Part shown: piece by piece, positions 1 to 7,977 of the stretch
Position numbering within the stretch: the first letter of the stretch is position 1
Layout: each line of letters opens with the position of its first letter
Assembly: GCF_003932955.1 (NCBI RefSeq)
Contig: NZ_QOVY01000012.1
Coordinates: 24,350 to 88,349 of the forward strand
DNA: 64,000 nt
Source of the DNA: Chryseobacterium sp. SC28
GTDB taxonomy: Bacteria; Bacteroidota; Bacteroidia; Flavobacteriales; Weeksellaceae
Reading direction: 5' to 3'
Translations under genes and position numbers: made by a program
The notes under the pieces: model-generated
Database searches by the model: none
Told to the model about the DNA's origin: nothing
The model's input: only the letters and a program-made list of their open reading frames with translations

Positions 1-63
1 GATTTCTAATAGCATCCATCTCCTCTCAAAACAGCGTAAAATTAGAGAATATTGCGCTAAGAA

Positions 64-79
64 TTACGGCTTCCCGTAA
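64..79. repeat. Short palindrome TTACGGCTTCCCGTAA, copy 1
   Basis: Two 6-base arms, TTACGG and CCGTAA, flank a 4-base centre; the flanking A and T extend the arms to 7. The same 16-mer with one change in the centre occurs at 56545-56560. On the minus strand it is followed after about 19 bases by TAATTTTA, close to the Bacteroidota -7 element, so it could be an operator for a minus-strand gene left of the window. It lies downstream of priA and has no T-tract, so a terminator role is unlikely. Confidence 0.45.
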
Positions 80-108
80 TAAAAGAATCAAAATTTTGTT
101 AATTTCCG

Positions 109-2556
109 TTAAAAATCAACCAGAAAATCTCGCTTGATCGATTTGTATGCCGTGATCTCATCAAATTCTTCCAAAGATTTCATTAATAATTCTTTGTAAA
201 TGATGTAATTTCTGTTTTTGGGAAATTTAAGTAAAATCTGGTACTGATACAGATTGTTGATCCTTGCAATCGGAGATTTCTCCGGCCCGAGAATGCACTC
301 TTCCGGGATATATTTTCGAAGAACCGATCCAAAAAATTGAGCAGCTCTGTTCAATTTGTCTTCTTTTCTGTGTTTTAGCTCAATCATTATTAATTTCACA
401 AATGGCGGATAAAGAAATTTCTTTCGTTCCTCTAAAAAATAACGATAAATTTCCTTAACATTCTGATTTTTAATTAATTCGAAAACAGAGTGCGACGGAT
501 TGTAGGTCTGAATCAGTACTTTCCCATCGCCGGAAACCCGCCCGGCTCTTCCTGCGATTTGTGTTATTAATTGGTAAGCCCTTTCCTCTGCCCGAAAATC
601 TTGCACATACAGCAACGAATCAGCTTTGGGAATCACCGCCAACTCGATATTATCGAAATCCAAACCTTTGGAAATCATCTGTGTTCCCACGAGAATATCA
701 GTTTCGCCGTTTTCCAGCTTTTCGTAAAGTTTTTCGTAAGCAAATTTCTTTCGCATGGCATCCACATCCATCCGATCTACAACGGCTTCCGGAAACAAAT
801 TTTTTAGTTCCTCCTCGATCTGTTCTACGCCTATTCCTCTCGTATTCAGATTGTTACCGTGGCAGCTGGGGCAGAAAGCCGGCTTCGCAGCTCGGTGGCC
901 GCAATAATGGCATTTCAGCTCGTTAGCCGCTTTGTGATAAGTCATCACGACATCGCAATTGCTGCAATAAGACACGTGGCCGCAAGTTTCACATTCGATC
1001 ACATTGGCGTAGCCACGGCGGTTGTGAAGAACGATGGTTTGCTTTTTATTTTCCAGTTCAATCTTAATTTCGTCGATGATTCTTTGACTGAAATTCCCAA
1101 TCATTTTCTTCTGATTTTGCGCCTCTTTGATGTCGATAATTTCAAACGTGGGAAGATCCACTTTTCCGAAACGTTCGATGAGCTGGACATAGCGGATCTT
1201 ATCTTTCATCGCCAGATCGTAGCTTTCCAAAGAAGGCGTTGCCGAGCCGAGAATCAGTTTCGAATGATAAAATTCTGCCAGCATCATCGCCGCATCTTTC
1301 GCATTGAAAAAGAAGTTGGAATCTCGGGATTTGTAAGCCGAATCGTGCTCCTCGTCCACAATTATTAATCCCAAATTTTCGAATGGAAGGAACAAAGAAT
1401 TCCTGGTTCCGATAAGGATTTGTAGTTCATTTTTCTTGATTTTTCGCCAGACTTCTACCCTTTCAAAATCCGTTAATTTTTGGTGATAAAAACCGAGTTT
1501 TTTGCCGTATTTTTTTTCTAATCGAATGGTGATTTGTTTTGTCAAGGCAATTTCCGGCAGAAGTAAAAGTACATTCTTTCCCGAATTCACGCAGTCTTCG
1601 ATTTTTTCAAGATAAATGTGGGTTTTCCCGGAAGCCGTCGCGCCGTGAAGCAAAACGTTTTTGTTTTCTCCAAAAGCTTCATTGATTTCCGAAAACGCAA
1701 CTTGCTGACTTGCAGATAATGGTTCAATATCTTCAATTTCGCCTTCGTAAGAATCTATTCTGTCTTTTTCGAGATAATATTCTGAAACCCAGCCCTTTTC
1801 TATTAACGATTTCAGTTGTTGATTTACAAAATTACCCTCATCAAAGACCAAAGATTTCCGGATTGGCGTTCTCGGTTCACCCATTTGTTTGGATAAAATA
1901 TTCAGGAATAAATCTTTTTGCTTTTTGGCTTTATCCAATTTAAGAAGAATCGTGGCCAAGTTCTCCGAAACCAAAGCTTCGTCATTCACTTTCAGATAAG
2001 CGATCTCTTTGGCTTTGTATTTTTCGCTGATTTTTTCATCCACGGAAATGTATCGTTCATCAATCAGGGCATTGATGGTTTTGATGATTTCTTTTTTTGG
2101 AATGAAGGCTTCGATTTCTTGCAAATTCAACATTTGCCGCACTTCCAAAGCTTGCAAAAGATACGTTTCATTTGCATCCAGATTTTGCCAATCGATTGTT
2201 CTTTCTGATAATAAACGGACGTAAGTTTCGCTTTCCAATTTTAATGAAGATGGAAACGCAAATCGGTAGATTTCGCCGAGATTGCAGAGGTAATAGGAAC
2301 TCATCCAATTCCAAAATTCCAATTGTTGTTTTGGAACAATTGGTTGATTGTCAAGCAAATTGATAATTTCTTTCGGAACAAAATTGTCTTCAAATTCATC
2401 GAATAATTCGGCAACAATTCCCGTGTAGATTTTCTTTCCGCGAAACGGAATCAGCACACGCATTCCGACCTCGATTTTATCCAAAAAGTCTTCCGGAACT
2501 TTGTACGTGAAAGTTCCTTTGAGATTGAGTGGAAGGATGATTTGGGCGAAGTTCAA
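109..2556 (-). CDS. priA: Primosomal protein N' (replication restart helicase PriA)
   Basis: An 815-residue superfamily 2 DNA helicase that reloads the replisome at stalled forks. Visible in order: an N-terminal 3'-end-binding domain (about 1-110), a Walker A motif LLHGATASGKTHIY near residue 305, the DEEH box (LIIVDEEHDSAYK), a paired zinc-ribbon region with eight cysteines (CETCGH, CSNCD, CHYCGH, CPSCHG) that marks PriA, and helicase motif VI QIAGRAGR. It is somewhat longer than the E. coli protein (about 730 residues). The start chosen gives the usual short lead into the N-terminal domain. It is separated by about 80 bases from the ABC ATPase gene upstream and may be transcribed with it. 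Nothing in the motifs is missing. Confidence 0.96.
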   Translation of the reverse strand: MNFAQIILPLNLKGTFTYKVPEDFLDKIEVGMRVLIPFRGKKIYTGIVAELFDEFEDNFVPKEIINLLDNQPIVPKQQLEFWNWMSSYYLCNLGEIYRFAFPSSLKLESETYVRLLSERTIDWQNLDANETYLLQALEVRQMLNLQEIEAFIPKKEIIKTINALIDERYISVDEKISEKYKAKEIAYLKVNDEALVSENLATILLKLDKAKKQKDLFLNILSKQMGEPRTPIRKSLVFDEGNFVNQQLKSLIEKGWVSEYYLEKDRIDSYEGEIEDIEPLSASQQVAFSEINEAFGENKNVLLHGATASGKTHIYLEKIEDCVNSGKNVLLLLPEIALTKQITIRLEKKYGKKLGFYHQKLTDFERVEVWRKIKKNELQILIGTRNSLFLPFENLGLIIVDEEHDSAYKSRDSNFFFNAKDAAMMLAEFYHSKLILGSATPSLESYDLAMKDKIRYVQLIERFGKVDLPTFEIIDIKEAQNQKKMIGNFSQRIIDEIKIELENKKQTIVLHNRRGYANVIECETCGHVSYCSNCDVVMTYHKAANELKCHYCGHRAAKPAFCPSCHGNNLNTRGIGVEQIEEELKNLFPEAVVDRMDVDAMRKKFAYEKLYEKLENGETDILVGTQMISKGLDFDNIELAVIPKADSLLYVQDFRAEERAYQLITQIAGRAGRVSGDGKVLIQTYNPSHSVFELIKNQNVKEIYRYFLEERKKFLYPPFVKLIMIELKHRKEDKLNRAAQFFGSVLRKYIPEECILGPEKSPIARINNLYQYQILLKFPKNRNYIIYKELLMKSLEEFDEITAYKSIKRDFLVDF

Positions 2557-2639
2557 TTTTAGTTGATTGTTGTCGGTTGATTGTTGTTGGCAATTGGTTT
2601 CGAATTGATTCTATCAACTATCAACCAAAAACTGAAAAC

Positions 2640-3335
2640 TTAAATAGTATAACTCCGGAACGCTTCTTCCAAACTTCCGAATTTCCCTTTAAACTCAGAA
2701 ATTGGTGAATCCTGGATGATATTTCCTTGATGAATCAAAATCACGCGCGAGCAAAGCGCTTCCACTTCCTGCATAATGTGCGTGGAGAGAATCACGGTTT
2801 TTTCTTTCCCGATTTCTTTGATGACGTTTCGGATTTCGACAATTTGATTGGGGTCGAGGCCGTTAGTTGGTTCGTCGAGGATTAATAAATCTGGTTCGTG
2901 GAGAATCGCCTGAGCGAGTCCGACACGTTGTTTGTAACCTTTGGAAAGTTGTGAGATTTGCTTTGATTTTTCTGGCGTTATTCCGACCAATTCTATCACT
3001 TCCTCTACTCTTTCTTTTTTGATGTTGTGAAGGTTTGCGACGAATTGCAGATATTCTTTCACATACATCTCGTTGTAAAGCGGATTGTTCTCTGGCAGGA
3101 AACCGATTTTCTTTTTAGCTTCGATTTCGTTTTCTGTAATATTTTTACCATCAAACAAAATTTCGCCTTCGTCGATTTTCAGGACGCCGGTGATGGATTT
3201 CATCAAGGTGGATTTTCCGGCGCCGTTTGGGCCCAGAAGTCCGATGATTTCGTTATTTGAAATGCTTATATGGATATCGTTGAGCGCTATTTGCTCTCCG
3301 AATTTTTTGGTGAGTCCCGAAATTTTTAAAGACAT
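2640..3335 (-). CDS. ABC transporter ATP-binding protein, GldA/NatA-like
   Basis: A 231-residue ABC ATPase of the type used by gliding-associated (GldA) and drug or sodium exporters. Walker A GPNGAGKST is near residue 36, the ABC signature is degenerate (QLSKGYKQR), Walker B is LLILDEPTNGLDP, and the switch histidine follows in LSTHIMQE. It has no membrane segments, so it needs a permease partner, which is not in this window. GldA proteins of gliding flavobacteria are about 300 residues; this one lacks the extra C-terminal part, so I do not assign gldA firmly. The 220 bases upstream hold the divergent ruvX promoter. Confidence 0.85.
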   Translation of the reverse strand: MSLKISGLTKKFGEQIALNDIHISISNNEIIGLLGPNGAGKSTLMKSITGVLKIDEGEILFDGKNITENEIEAKKKIGFLPENNPLYNEMYVKEYLQFVANLHNIKKERVEEVIELVGITPEKSKQISQLSKGYKQRVGLAQAILHEPDLLILDEPTNGLDPNQIVEIRNVIKEIGKEKTVILSTHIMQEVEALCSRVILIHQGNIIQDSPISEFKGKFGSLEEAFRSYTI

Positions 3336-3507
3336 CTATTATGTTTATAAATGATGAGTGGTAAATAATCATTGATTTACAAAATTATGAAAAATTACTT
3401 TGTTTATCTGAACGCAAAGCGCGTAAAGATTTTTTTAAATTTTTGAAAAAATTTTAGGTTCTCGAAGACGTTAAATAATGTCCAAACCCACATTTCCTTT
3501 TATAAAA

Positions 3508-3529
3508 AGCTTATGCATTTTCATAAGCT
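3508..3529. repeat. Inverted repeat AGCTTATG-N6-CATAAGCT
   Basis: A perfect 8-base inverted repeat with a 6-base centre, lying just upstream of the ruvX -7 element and covering where a -33 element would sit. It has no T-tract on either side. It could be an operator or a chance palindrome in AT-rich DNA. Confidence 0.3.
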
Positions 3530-3540
3530 GAAAATTTTTG

Positions 3541-3548
3541 TAAATTTG
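3541..3548 (+). promoter_or_regulatory. -7 element TAAATTTG for ruvX-def
   Basis: Matches the Bacteroidota sigma-A consensus TAnnTTTG. It ends 7 bases before the ruvX ATG, so the transcript would be leaderless or nearly so. No clear -33 TTG was found at the usual distance. Confidence 0.5.
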
Positions 3549-3555
3549 CACATTT

Positions 3556-3969
3556 ATGGGACAAATCCTGGCAATCGACTACGGAAAAGCAAGAACGGGA
3601 ATTGCCGCGACAGACGATTTGCAAATCATCGCAAGCGGACTGCCGACGGTGGAAACGCCAAAGCTGATGGATTTTCTGAAAAAATATTTTTCCGAAAACC
3701 AAGTTGATGAGATTGTCATCGGACTTCCCACAGATTTAAAGGGAAATTTATCCGAAATAGAGACTGAAATTCAAAAATTCATTTCCAAATTCGAAAACGA
3801 ATTTCCCGGCAAGAAAATAAGCCGATTCGATGAGCGTTTCACTTCCAAAATGGCTTCTTTTTTCATAAGCCAAAGCGGAAAAAGCAAGAAACAGAGACAG
3901 GAAAAAGGATTGATCGACAAAGTGAGTGCAACGATTATTTTGCAGAATTTTTTAGAACAAAAAATATGA
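3556..3969 (+). CDS. ruvX: Putative pre-16S rRNA nuclease / Holliday junction resolvase RuvX (YqgF)
   Basis: A 137-residue RNase H-fold protein of the YqgF/RuvX family, which matures the 5' end of 16S rRNA and was first proposed as a resolvase. The family motifs are present: ILAIDYGKARTGIA with the first acidic residue at the N-terminus, EIVIGLPTDLKG in the middle, RFDERFTS, and a late aspartate in GLIDKVSATIIL. Length is normal. Its stop codon overlaps the def start codon (ATGA), which indicates translational coupling. This pairing with peptide deformylase is common in flavobacteria. Confidence 0.93.
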   Translation: MGQILAIDYGKARTGIAATDDLQIIASGLPTVETPKLMDFLKKYFSENQVDEIVIGLPTDLKGNLSEIETEIQKFISKFENEFPGKKISRFDERFTSKMASFFISQSGKSKKQRQEKGLIDKVSATIILQNFLEQKI

Positions 3970-4538
3970 TTTTACCAATAAGAGCTTTTGGCGACCCTCT
4001 TTTGAGAAAAAAAGCCGTGGATATAGACCCCGATTATCCGGAACTAAAAACGCTGATAGACAATATGTTCGAGACTATGAACGCAGCCAACGGCATTGGA
4101 TTGGCAGCACCGCAAGTTGGGTTGGGCATTCGGCTGTTTGTCATAGATATTTCGCCGCTTGCCGAGGATGAGGATTATAAGGATATTGCCGACGAAGTGA
4201 GGGTTTTCAAAAAAGTTTTCATTAATGCCAAAATTCTTGAGGAATCCGGAGAAGAATGGAAATTCAATGAAGGCTGCCTCAGCATCCCGGAAGTCCGAGA
4301 AGATGTGAAACGAAAATCGACCATCAAAATAGAATATTACGATGAAAACTTCGAGAAGCATACCGACACGTTTCAGGACATCCGAGCCAGAGTGATCCAG
4401 CACGAATATGACCACACCGAAGGGATTCTCTTTACAGACCGCCTAAGTCCATTGAAGAAAAAAATCGTCAAAGGAAAACTCCAAAAAATCGCGCACGGCG
4501 AGGTTGGCGTGACTTACAAAATGAGGTTTGCGAAGTAG
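3966..4538 (+). CDS. def: Peptide deformylase
   Basis: A 190-residue metalloenzyme that removes the formyl group from the initiator methionine of new proteins. All three deformylase motifs are seen: GIGLAAPQVG (43-52), EGCLS with metal ligand Cys104, and QHEYDH with His146, Glu147 and His150 as ligands and catalyst. Length and motifs are those of a type I bacterial enzyme. It shares 4 bases with ruvX and is surely co-transcribed with it. The gap that follows contains a 16-base palindrome rather than an obvious terminator. Confidence 0.96.
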   Translation: MILPIRAFGDPLLRKKAVDIDPDYPELKTLIDNMFETMNAANGIGLAAPQVGLGIRLFVIDISPLAEDEDYKDIADEVRVFKKVFINAKILEESGEEWKFNEGCLSIPEVREDVKRKSTIKIEYYDENFEKHTDTFQDIRARVIQHEYDHTEGILFTDRLSPLKKKIVKGKLQKIAHGEVGVTYKMRFAK

Positions 4539-4562
4539 AAAAAAAATGTAAAATTTATTTCA

Positions 4563-4578
4563 TACAAAGGACTTTGTA
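4563..4578. repeat. Palindrome TACAAAGGACTTTGTA
   Basis: Seven-base perfect arms around a 2-base centre, between def and the DUF5606 gene. There is no T-run, so it does not look like an intrinsic terminator. It lies about 50 bases upstream of the DUF5606 start and could bind a dimeric regulator; function unknown. Confidence 0.3.
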
Positions 4579-4628
4579 CATAGGATAGCCGACAATTATA
4601 AAAAATAGATTAAAGAAAACATACAAAA

Positions 4629-5192
4629 ATGCAGTTAGAAAAAATTATTTCAATCTCCGGAAAACCGGGTCTTTTCAAATTGATTTCTCAGCTCAAGAAT
4701 GGCTTTATCGTGGAAGATATCACGACCAAAAAGAAAACAAGCATCTCCAACTCCAGCCAAGTAAGCCTTCTGGACAATATTGCGATGTTCACTTTTGACA
4801 AAGAAGTTCCCTTGTTCGAGGTTTTTGAAAATATTGCAAAAAACTACGACTACCAACCTACCATCAGCCACAAATCTACCGCTCAGGAATTAAGAGATTT
4901 TATGTCAGAATCGCTTCCAAACTACGACGTAGAAAGGGTTTACGAATCCGATATCAAGAAGCTGGCGCAATGGTACAACCTTCTGCACAAAGCGGGCTAC
5001 ATCACGCCGGAAAGTTTCGCAAAAACTGAAGAACCTTCAGAAACTTTAGCTGAAGAAAAAACGGAGGAAACGGCCGAGAAAAAACCTGAAGCTAAAAAAA
5101 CGCCTGCTAAGAAAACAGCCTCAAAATCCGAAGAAGCCACTGAAAAAAAACCGGCAGCGAAAAAAACTGCAGCGAAGAAAACAGTGGAGTAA
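4629..5192 (+). CDS. DUF5606 domain protein with a Lys/Ala-rich tail
   Basis: A 187-residue protein. The first 135 residues match what I know of DUF5606, a Bacteroidota-restricted family without assigned function (short beta-rich start LEKIISISGKPGLFKLIS, then a helical part). From about residue 140 the protein is a low-complexity tail of alternating Ala, Lys, Thr and Glu, with histone H1-like units of the AKKT type that become more basic towards the end. Such tails often bind nucleic acids, but that is inference. The gene ends in a strong intrinsic terminator that abuts the next start codon. Confidence 0.82.
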   Translation: MQLEKIISISGKPGLFKLISQLKNGFIVEDITTKKKTSISNSSQVSLLDNIAMFTFDKEVPLFEVFENIAKNYDYQPTISHKSTAQELRDFMSESLPNYDVERVYESDIKKLAQWYNLLHKAGYITPESFAKTEEPSETLAEEKTEETAEKKPEAKKTPAKKTASKSEEATEKKPAAKKTAAKKTVE

Positions 5193-5223
5193 TTTGTTAA
5201 AGGTTAATTAGAAATTGGAAATT

Positions 5224-5260
5224 CTCTCTCAGAAATGTTTATTTTTGAGAGAGTTTTTTT
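5224..5260 (+). terminator. Intrinsic terminator ending at the next start codon
   Basis: Eight-base stem CTCTCTCA / TGAGAGAG with a 14-base loop, followed by seven T. The T-tract is immediately followed by the ATG of the BtuF-like gene, so the 3' arm of the stem occupies the place of that gene's ribosome-binding region. Confidence 0.8.
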
Positions 5261-5995
5261 ATGAAAGTCATTTCACTTGTACCTTCGATCACGGAAACCT
5301 TGTTTGATCTTGGTTTGACTTCTGATGAAATCATCGGAAGGACAAAATTCTGCATTCATCCAACAGAATTAATAAATGATGTTGAGATTATTGGCGGAAC
5401 GAAAAATCTAAATATTGAGAAAATTAGATCTTTAAAACCCGACCTCATCATTGCGAACAAAGAAGAAAACGTGAAAGAACAGGTTGAGGAATTGATGAAA
5501 GATTTCAAAGTTTTGGTAACGAATGTGGAGACTTTGGAAGACAATTACTATTTAATCAAAAAACTCGGACACCTTTTCGGGAAAGAAGAAAAGGCGCAGT
5601 TTTTCAATCTGAAAACTTATGAAGTTTTTGACATTCCAAAACCTGAAAATAAATTTAAAGTGGCGTATCTGATTTGGAAAGATCCTTATATGACGGTTGG
5701 CGGCGATACTTTTATTTCTAAAATTTTGGAAGAATTAGGATTTGAAAATCAATTTAAAAACAAGAAACGTTATCCTGAAATTCAGTTGGACGATTTGAAA
5801 GAAGCGGATTTCATTTTCCTATCGTCAGAGCCTTTTCCTTTCAAGGAAAAACATATTGCGGAAATCCAGAATATTTGTGTTGATCAAAAAATTATGATTG
5901 TGGATGGCGAGGCTTTTTCCTGGTATGGATCGCATTTGGCGAAGTGTGGAGAATATTATCGTCAACTTTTGGACGAAATCTTTACCGCAAAGTAA
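5261..5995 (+). CDS. Cobalamin/iron-siderophore-type ABC substrate-binding protein (BtuF-like)
   Basis: A 244-residue protein with the helical-backbone metal receptor fold of BtuF and FhuD-type binding proteins. Characteristic stretches are the N-terminal VISLVPSITETLFDLGL, the hinge region LKPDLIIANKEEN and GGDTFISKILEELGF. There is no signal peptide: the protein starts directly at the first beta strand. This is usual for a flavobacterial subfamily, but it means the site of action is uncertain. No permease or ATPase is adjacent. The start is fixed by the conserved N-terminus, even though it sits directly on the T-tract of a terminator hairpin. Confidence 0.85.
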   Translation: MKVISLVPSITETLFDLGLTSDEIIGRTKFCIHPTELINDVEIIGGTKNLNIEKIRSLKPDLIIANKEENVKEQVEELMKDFKVLVTNVETLEDNYYLIKKLGHLFGKEEKAQFFNLKTYEVFDIPKPENKFKVAYLIWKDPYMTVGGDTFISKILEELGFENQFKNKKRYPEIQLDDLKEADFIFLSSEPFPFKEKHIAEIQNICVDQKIMIVDGEAFSWYGSHLAKCGEYYRQLLDEIFTAK

Positions 5996-6042
5996 AATGA
6001 TAAACAAAAATGATTTACCCTATTTTGATGTCGATTTAAAAT

Positions 6043-6492
6043 CTACAAAACCTTTGCAACCTCCTCGCAAAGCCAGTTCAACATTTCCTCATCTTCTTTT
6101 GTGAAAGGATCTATGAAATGACTGTCAATATCGATTTGACCAATATTCTCTCCGTTCTTGAAAATAGGAACCACGATCTCCGCTTTTGTATCGATGGAAC
6201 AAGAAAGATAATTATCCTGAGCGTGAACATCCGGAACTACGAAAGTCTCTCCAGAAACCGCTACCTGACCGCAAATCCCTTTGCCAAACGGAATAATCAC
6301 GTGATCGGTCACCGCGCCAACATACGGTCCTAAGACCAACTCATCCTTGTCGCCATTTTTGAAGTAAAATCCCGTCCAATTGTAATAAGAGATTTCCTTA
6401 TCCAAAAGTTGACAAACTTTCAGAAGTTTCGCATTCGTATCGTGATCCGGACTTTCCAAAATGAAAGAAAGTCGTTTTTTAAGTGCTACCAT
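6043..6492 (-). CDS. GAF-domain protein, free methionine-(R)-sulfoxide reductase-like
   Basis: A 149-residue single GAF domain resembling fRMsr (YebR), which reduces free methionine-R-sulfoxide. Matching stretches are NWTGFYF, LVLGPYVG, GKGICGQVAVSG and AEIVVPIFKNG. Two of the three cysteines of the family are kept (Cys74 in GICG and Cys98 in LSCS). The third, in the segment before VIIP, is replaced by His64. Activity is therefore likely but not certain; it could use a two-cysteine relay. The gene begins 5 bases after the stop of the conserved 475-aa gene and is probably co-transcribed with it. Confidence 0.85.
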   Translation of the reverse strand: MVALKKRLSFILESPDHDTNAKLLKVCQLLDKEISYYNWTGFYFKNGDKDELVLGPYVGAVTDHVIIPFGKGICGQVAVSGETFVVPDVHAQDNYLSCSIDTKAEIVVPIFKNGENIGQIDIDSHFIDPFTKEDEEMLNWLCEEVAKVL

Positions 6493-6497
6493 CGTTT

Positions 6498-7925
6498 CTA
6501 ATTTAAACCCTCGAAGGTTAATTCTTTGTAGCCAAACATGCCGCGGTCTTTTATCATTTCTGCAACGCCATTAGGCAACTCGTCTTCCCATCCCAAATCG
6601 TGGGCCATAATTTTTTTCAGTATCTCTCTCGAGTAGATTTCGAGAAATTTTGGGTTGTAATTTTCGATATCTACGATTCTCTTGTTGAGTTTGAAATATT
6701 TGTACAATTCTTTCAGATTGTCGTGAACTTTCAGATTTTCCGAGGTCAGCAATTCGCCGGTCTCAGGATCTTTGTACGGATAGAGATAAACGCGCATATC
6801 TTTTTTGAAGAATTTACCGAAAGCCTCCAAAATGCCGCCCGAAAGATTTTTGTAATATTCCTCGTCGAAGACGTCCAGAAGATTGTTGACACCCATCGCC
6901 ACTCCGATATGCTGATTGGTGAATGTCGAGAAATAATCTACCATTCGGTAATATTCGGAAAAATTGGAGATCATCACCGTGTAGCCCAAAGTTCCGAGAA
7001 TATCGACCCGGTCGAGAAAATCCCTTTCATCAATATCACCAGCCGCTCTCAAGTTCGAAATCGTAATTTCAAAGAGAATCTGAGTATTTTCGCTGTCGCA
7101 AGCATTGTCTTGATTGAACATTTCCAGACCTTGCTCGAACATATCAATGTTGACACGCGTCACGGGGCGGAAACTTCCTCTTACGGCAAAAATGTTTTTC
7201 TTGTAAAGAATATCCGCCGGCAGCATATTATTGCCTTGCGAATTGAAGATCACGGCATCGGTCATTCCCAATTTTACCAGTTGGAGGCTCATCAAACGAT
7301 TGTCCACATATTGGAAGGCCGGACCACTGAAATCTATCATGTCGATCTCCAAACGGTCCAAAGAAAGGTCATCATAAAGCGATTCTACAAGAACTCTGGG
7401 ATTATCGATGTAGAAATAAGCACCATAAATCAGGTTGACACCCAAGCTTCCCAGCGTTTCCTGCTGCAAGGTGGGATTGGTTTCTTTGAATTTGACGTGA
7501 ATGACGATTTCGTTATAGTCTTCGTTTTCAGCATTCTGATATCTGATGCCCACCCAGCCATGGCCTTTGGATGTCTTATCAAAATTGATGGTGGTTACCG
7601 TATTGGCATAAGTGAAGAACTTTTTTCCGGGATTTTTTTCCCTCGGGATTCTTTCTTCTATAAGAGCCATTTCGTAGCGCAACATTTTGCGGAGACGGTT
7701 CTGCGTCACGTATCGGTTTTTGGCTTCGGTTCCGTAGATGGCATCACTGAAGTCCTTATCGTAGGCCGACATCGCTTTTGCAATCGTCTGAGATGCGCCC
7801 CCGGCTCTAAAAAAGTGTCTTACAGTTTCTTGGCCCGCTCCTATCTCGGCAAACGTTCCGTAGATGGAGGTGTCTAGATTGACGGCTAATGCTTTTTGCT
7901 TGGGAGTAAGTTTGGTCGTTATCAC
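6498..7925 (-). CDS. Conserved protein of unknown function, often misannotated
   Basis: I place it in a widely conserved family found in Bacteroidota and related phyla whose members carry conflicting database names (TonB-dependent receptor, nicotinate-nucleotide adenylyltransferase) that the sequence does not support. There is no signal peptide, no beta-barrel ending and no HIGH motif. A strongly conserved N-terminal block (NLDTSIYGTFAEIGAGQE, then VRHFFRAGGASQTIAK) suggests a soluble enzyme. The open frame extends to 8018, but that would overlap the divergent MBL gene; the first plausible start is GTG at 7925, giving 475 residues. An ATA or ATT start nearby cannot be excluded. It is followed closely by the GAF gene. 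Confidence 0.75.
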   Translation of the reverse strand: MITTKLTPKQKALAVNLDTSIYGTFAEIGAGQETVRHFFRAGGASQTIAKAMSAYDKDFSDAIYGTEAKNRYVTQNRLRKMLRYEMALIEERIPREKNPGKKFFTYANTVTTINFDKTSKGHGWVGIRYQNAENEDYNEIVIHVKFKETNPTLQQETLGSLGVNLIYGAYFYIDNPRVLVESLYDDLSLDRLEIDMIDFSGPAFQYVDNRLMSLQLVKLGMTDAVIFNSQGNNMLPADILYKKNIFAVRGSFRPVTRVNIDMFEQGLEMFNQDNACDSENTQILFEITISNLRAAGDIDERDFLDRVDILGTLGYTVMISNFSEYYRMVDYFSTFTNQHIGVAMGVNNLLDVFDEEYYKNLSGGILEAFGKFFKKDMRVYLYPYKDPETGELLTSENLKVHDNLKELYKYFKLNKRIVDIENYNPKFLEIYSREILKKIMAHDLGWEDELPNGVAEMIKDRGMFGYKELTFEGLN

Positions 7926-7977
7926 GAAGAATTTAGATTTATTTTGTAAATTTACCAAAATAACAGCAAAAATAAAA

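Noticed and set aside
2557..2639. GTTGATTGTTG direct repeats and a GGTTGAT...ATCAACC hairpin after priA
   Set aside because: The hairpin is imperfect and no T-tract follows on either strand. Probably simple low-complexity intergenic DNA.
6600..7877. A 425-codon open frame on the plus strand
   Set aside because: It lies wholly antisense to the conserved 475-residue gene, has no recognisable domain and an unnatural composition (rich in His, Ile, Val and Phe). It is a shadow frame.
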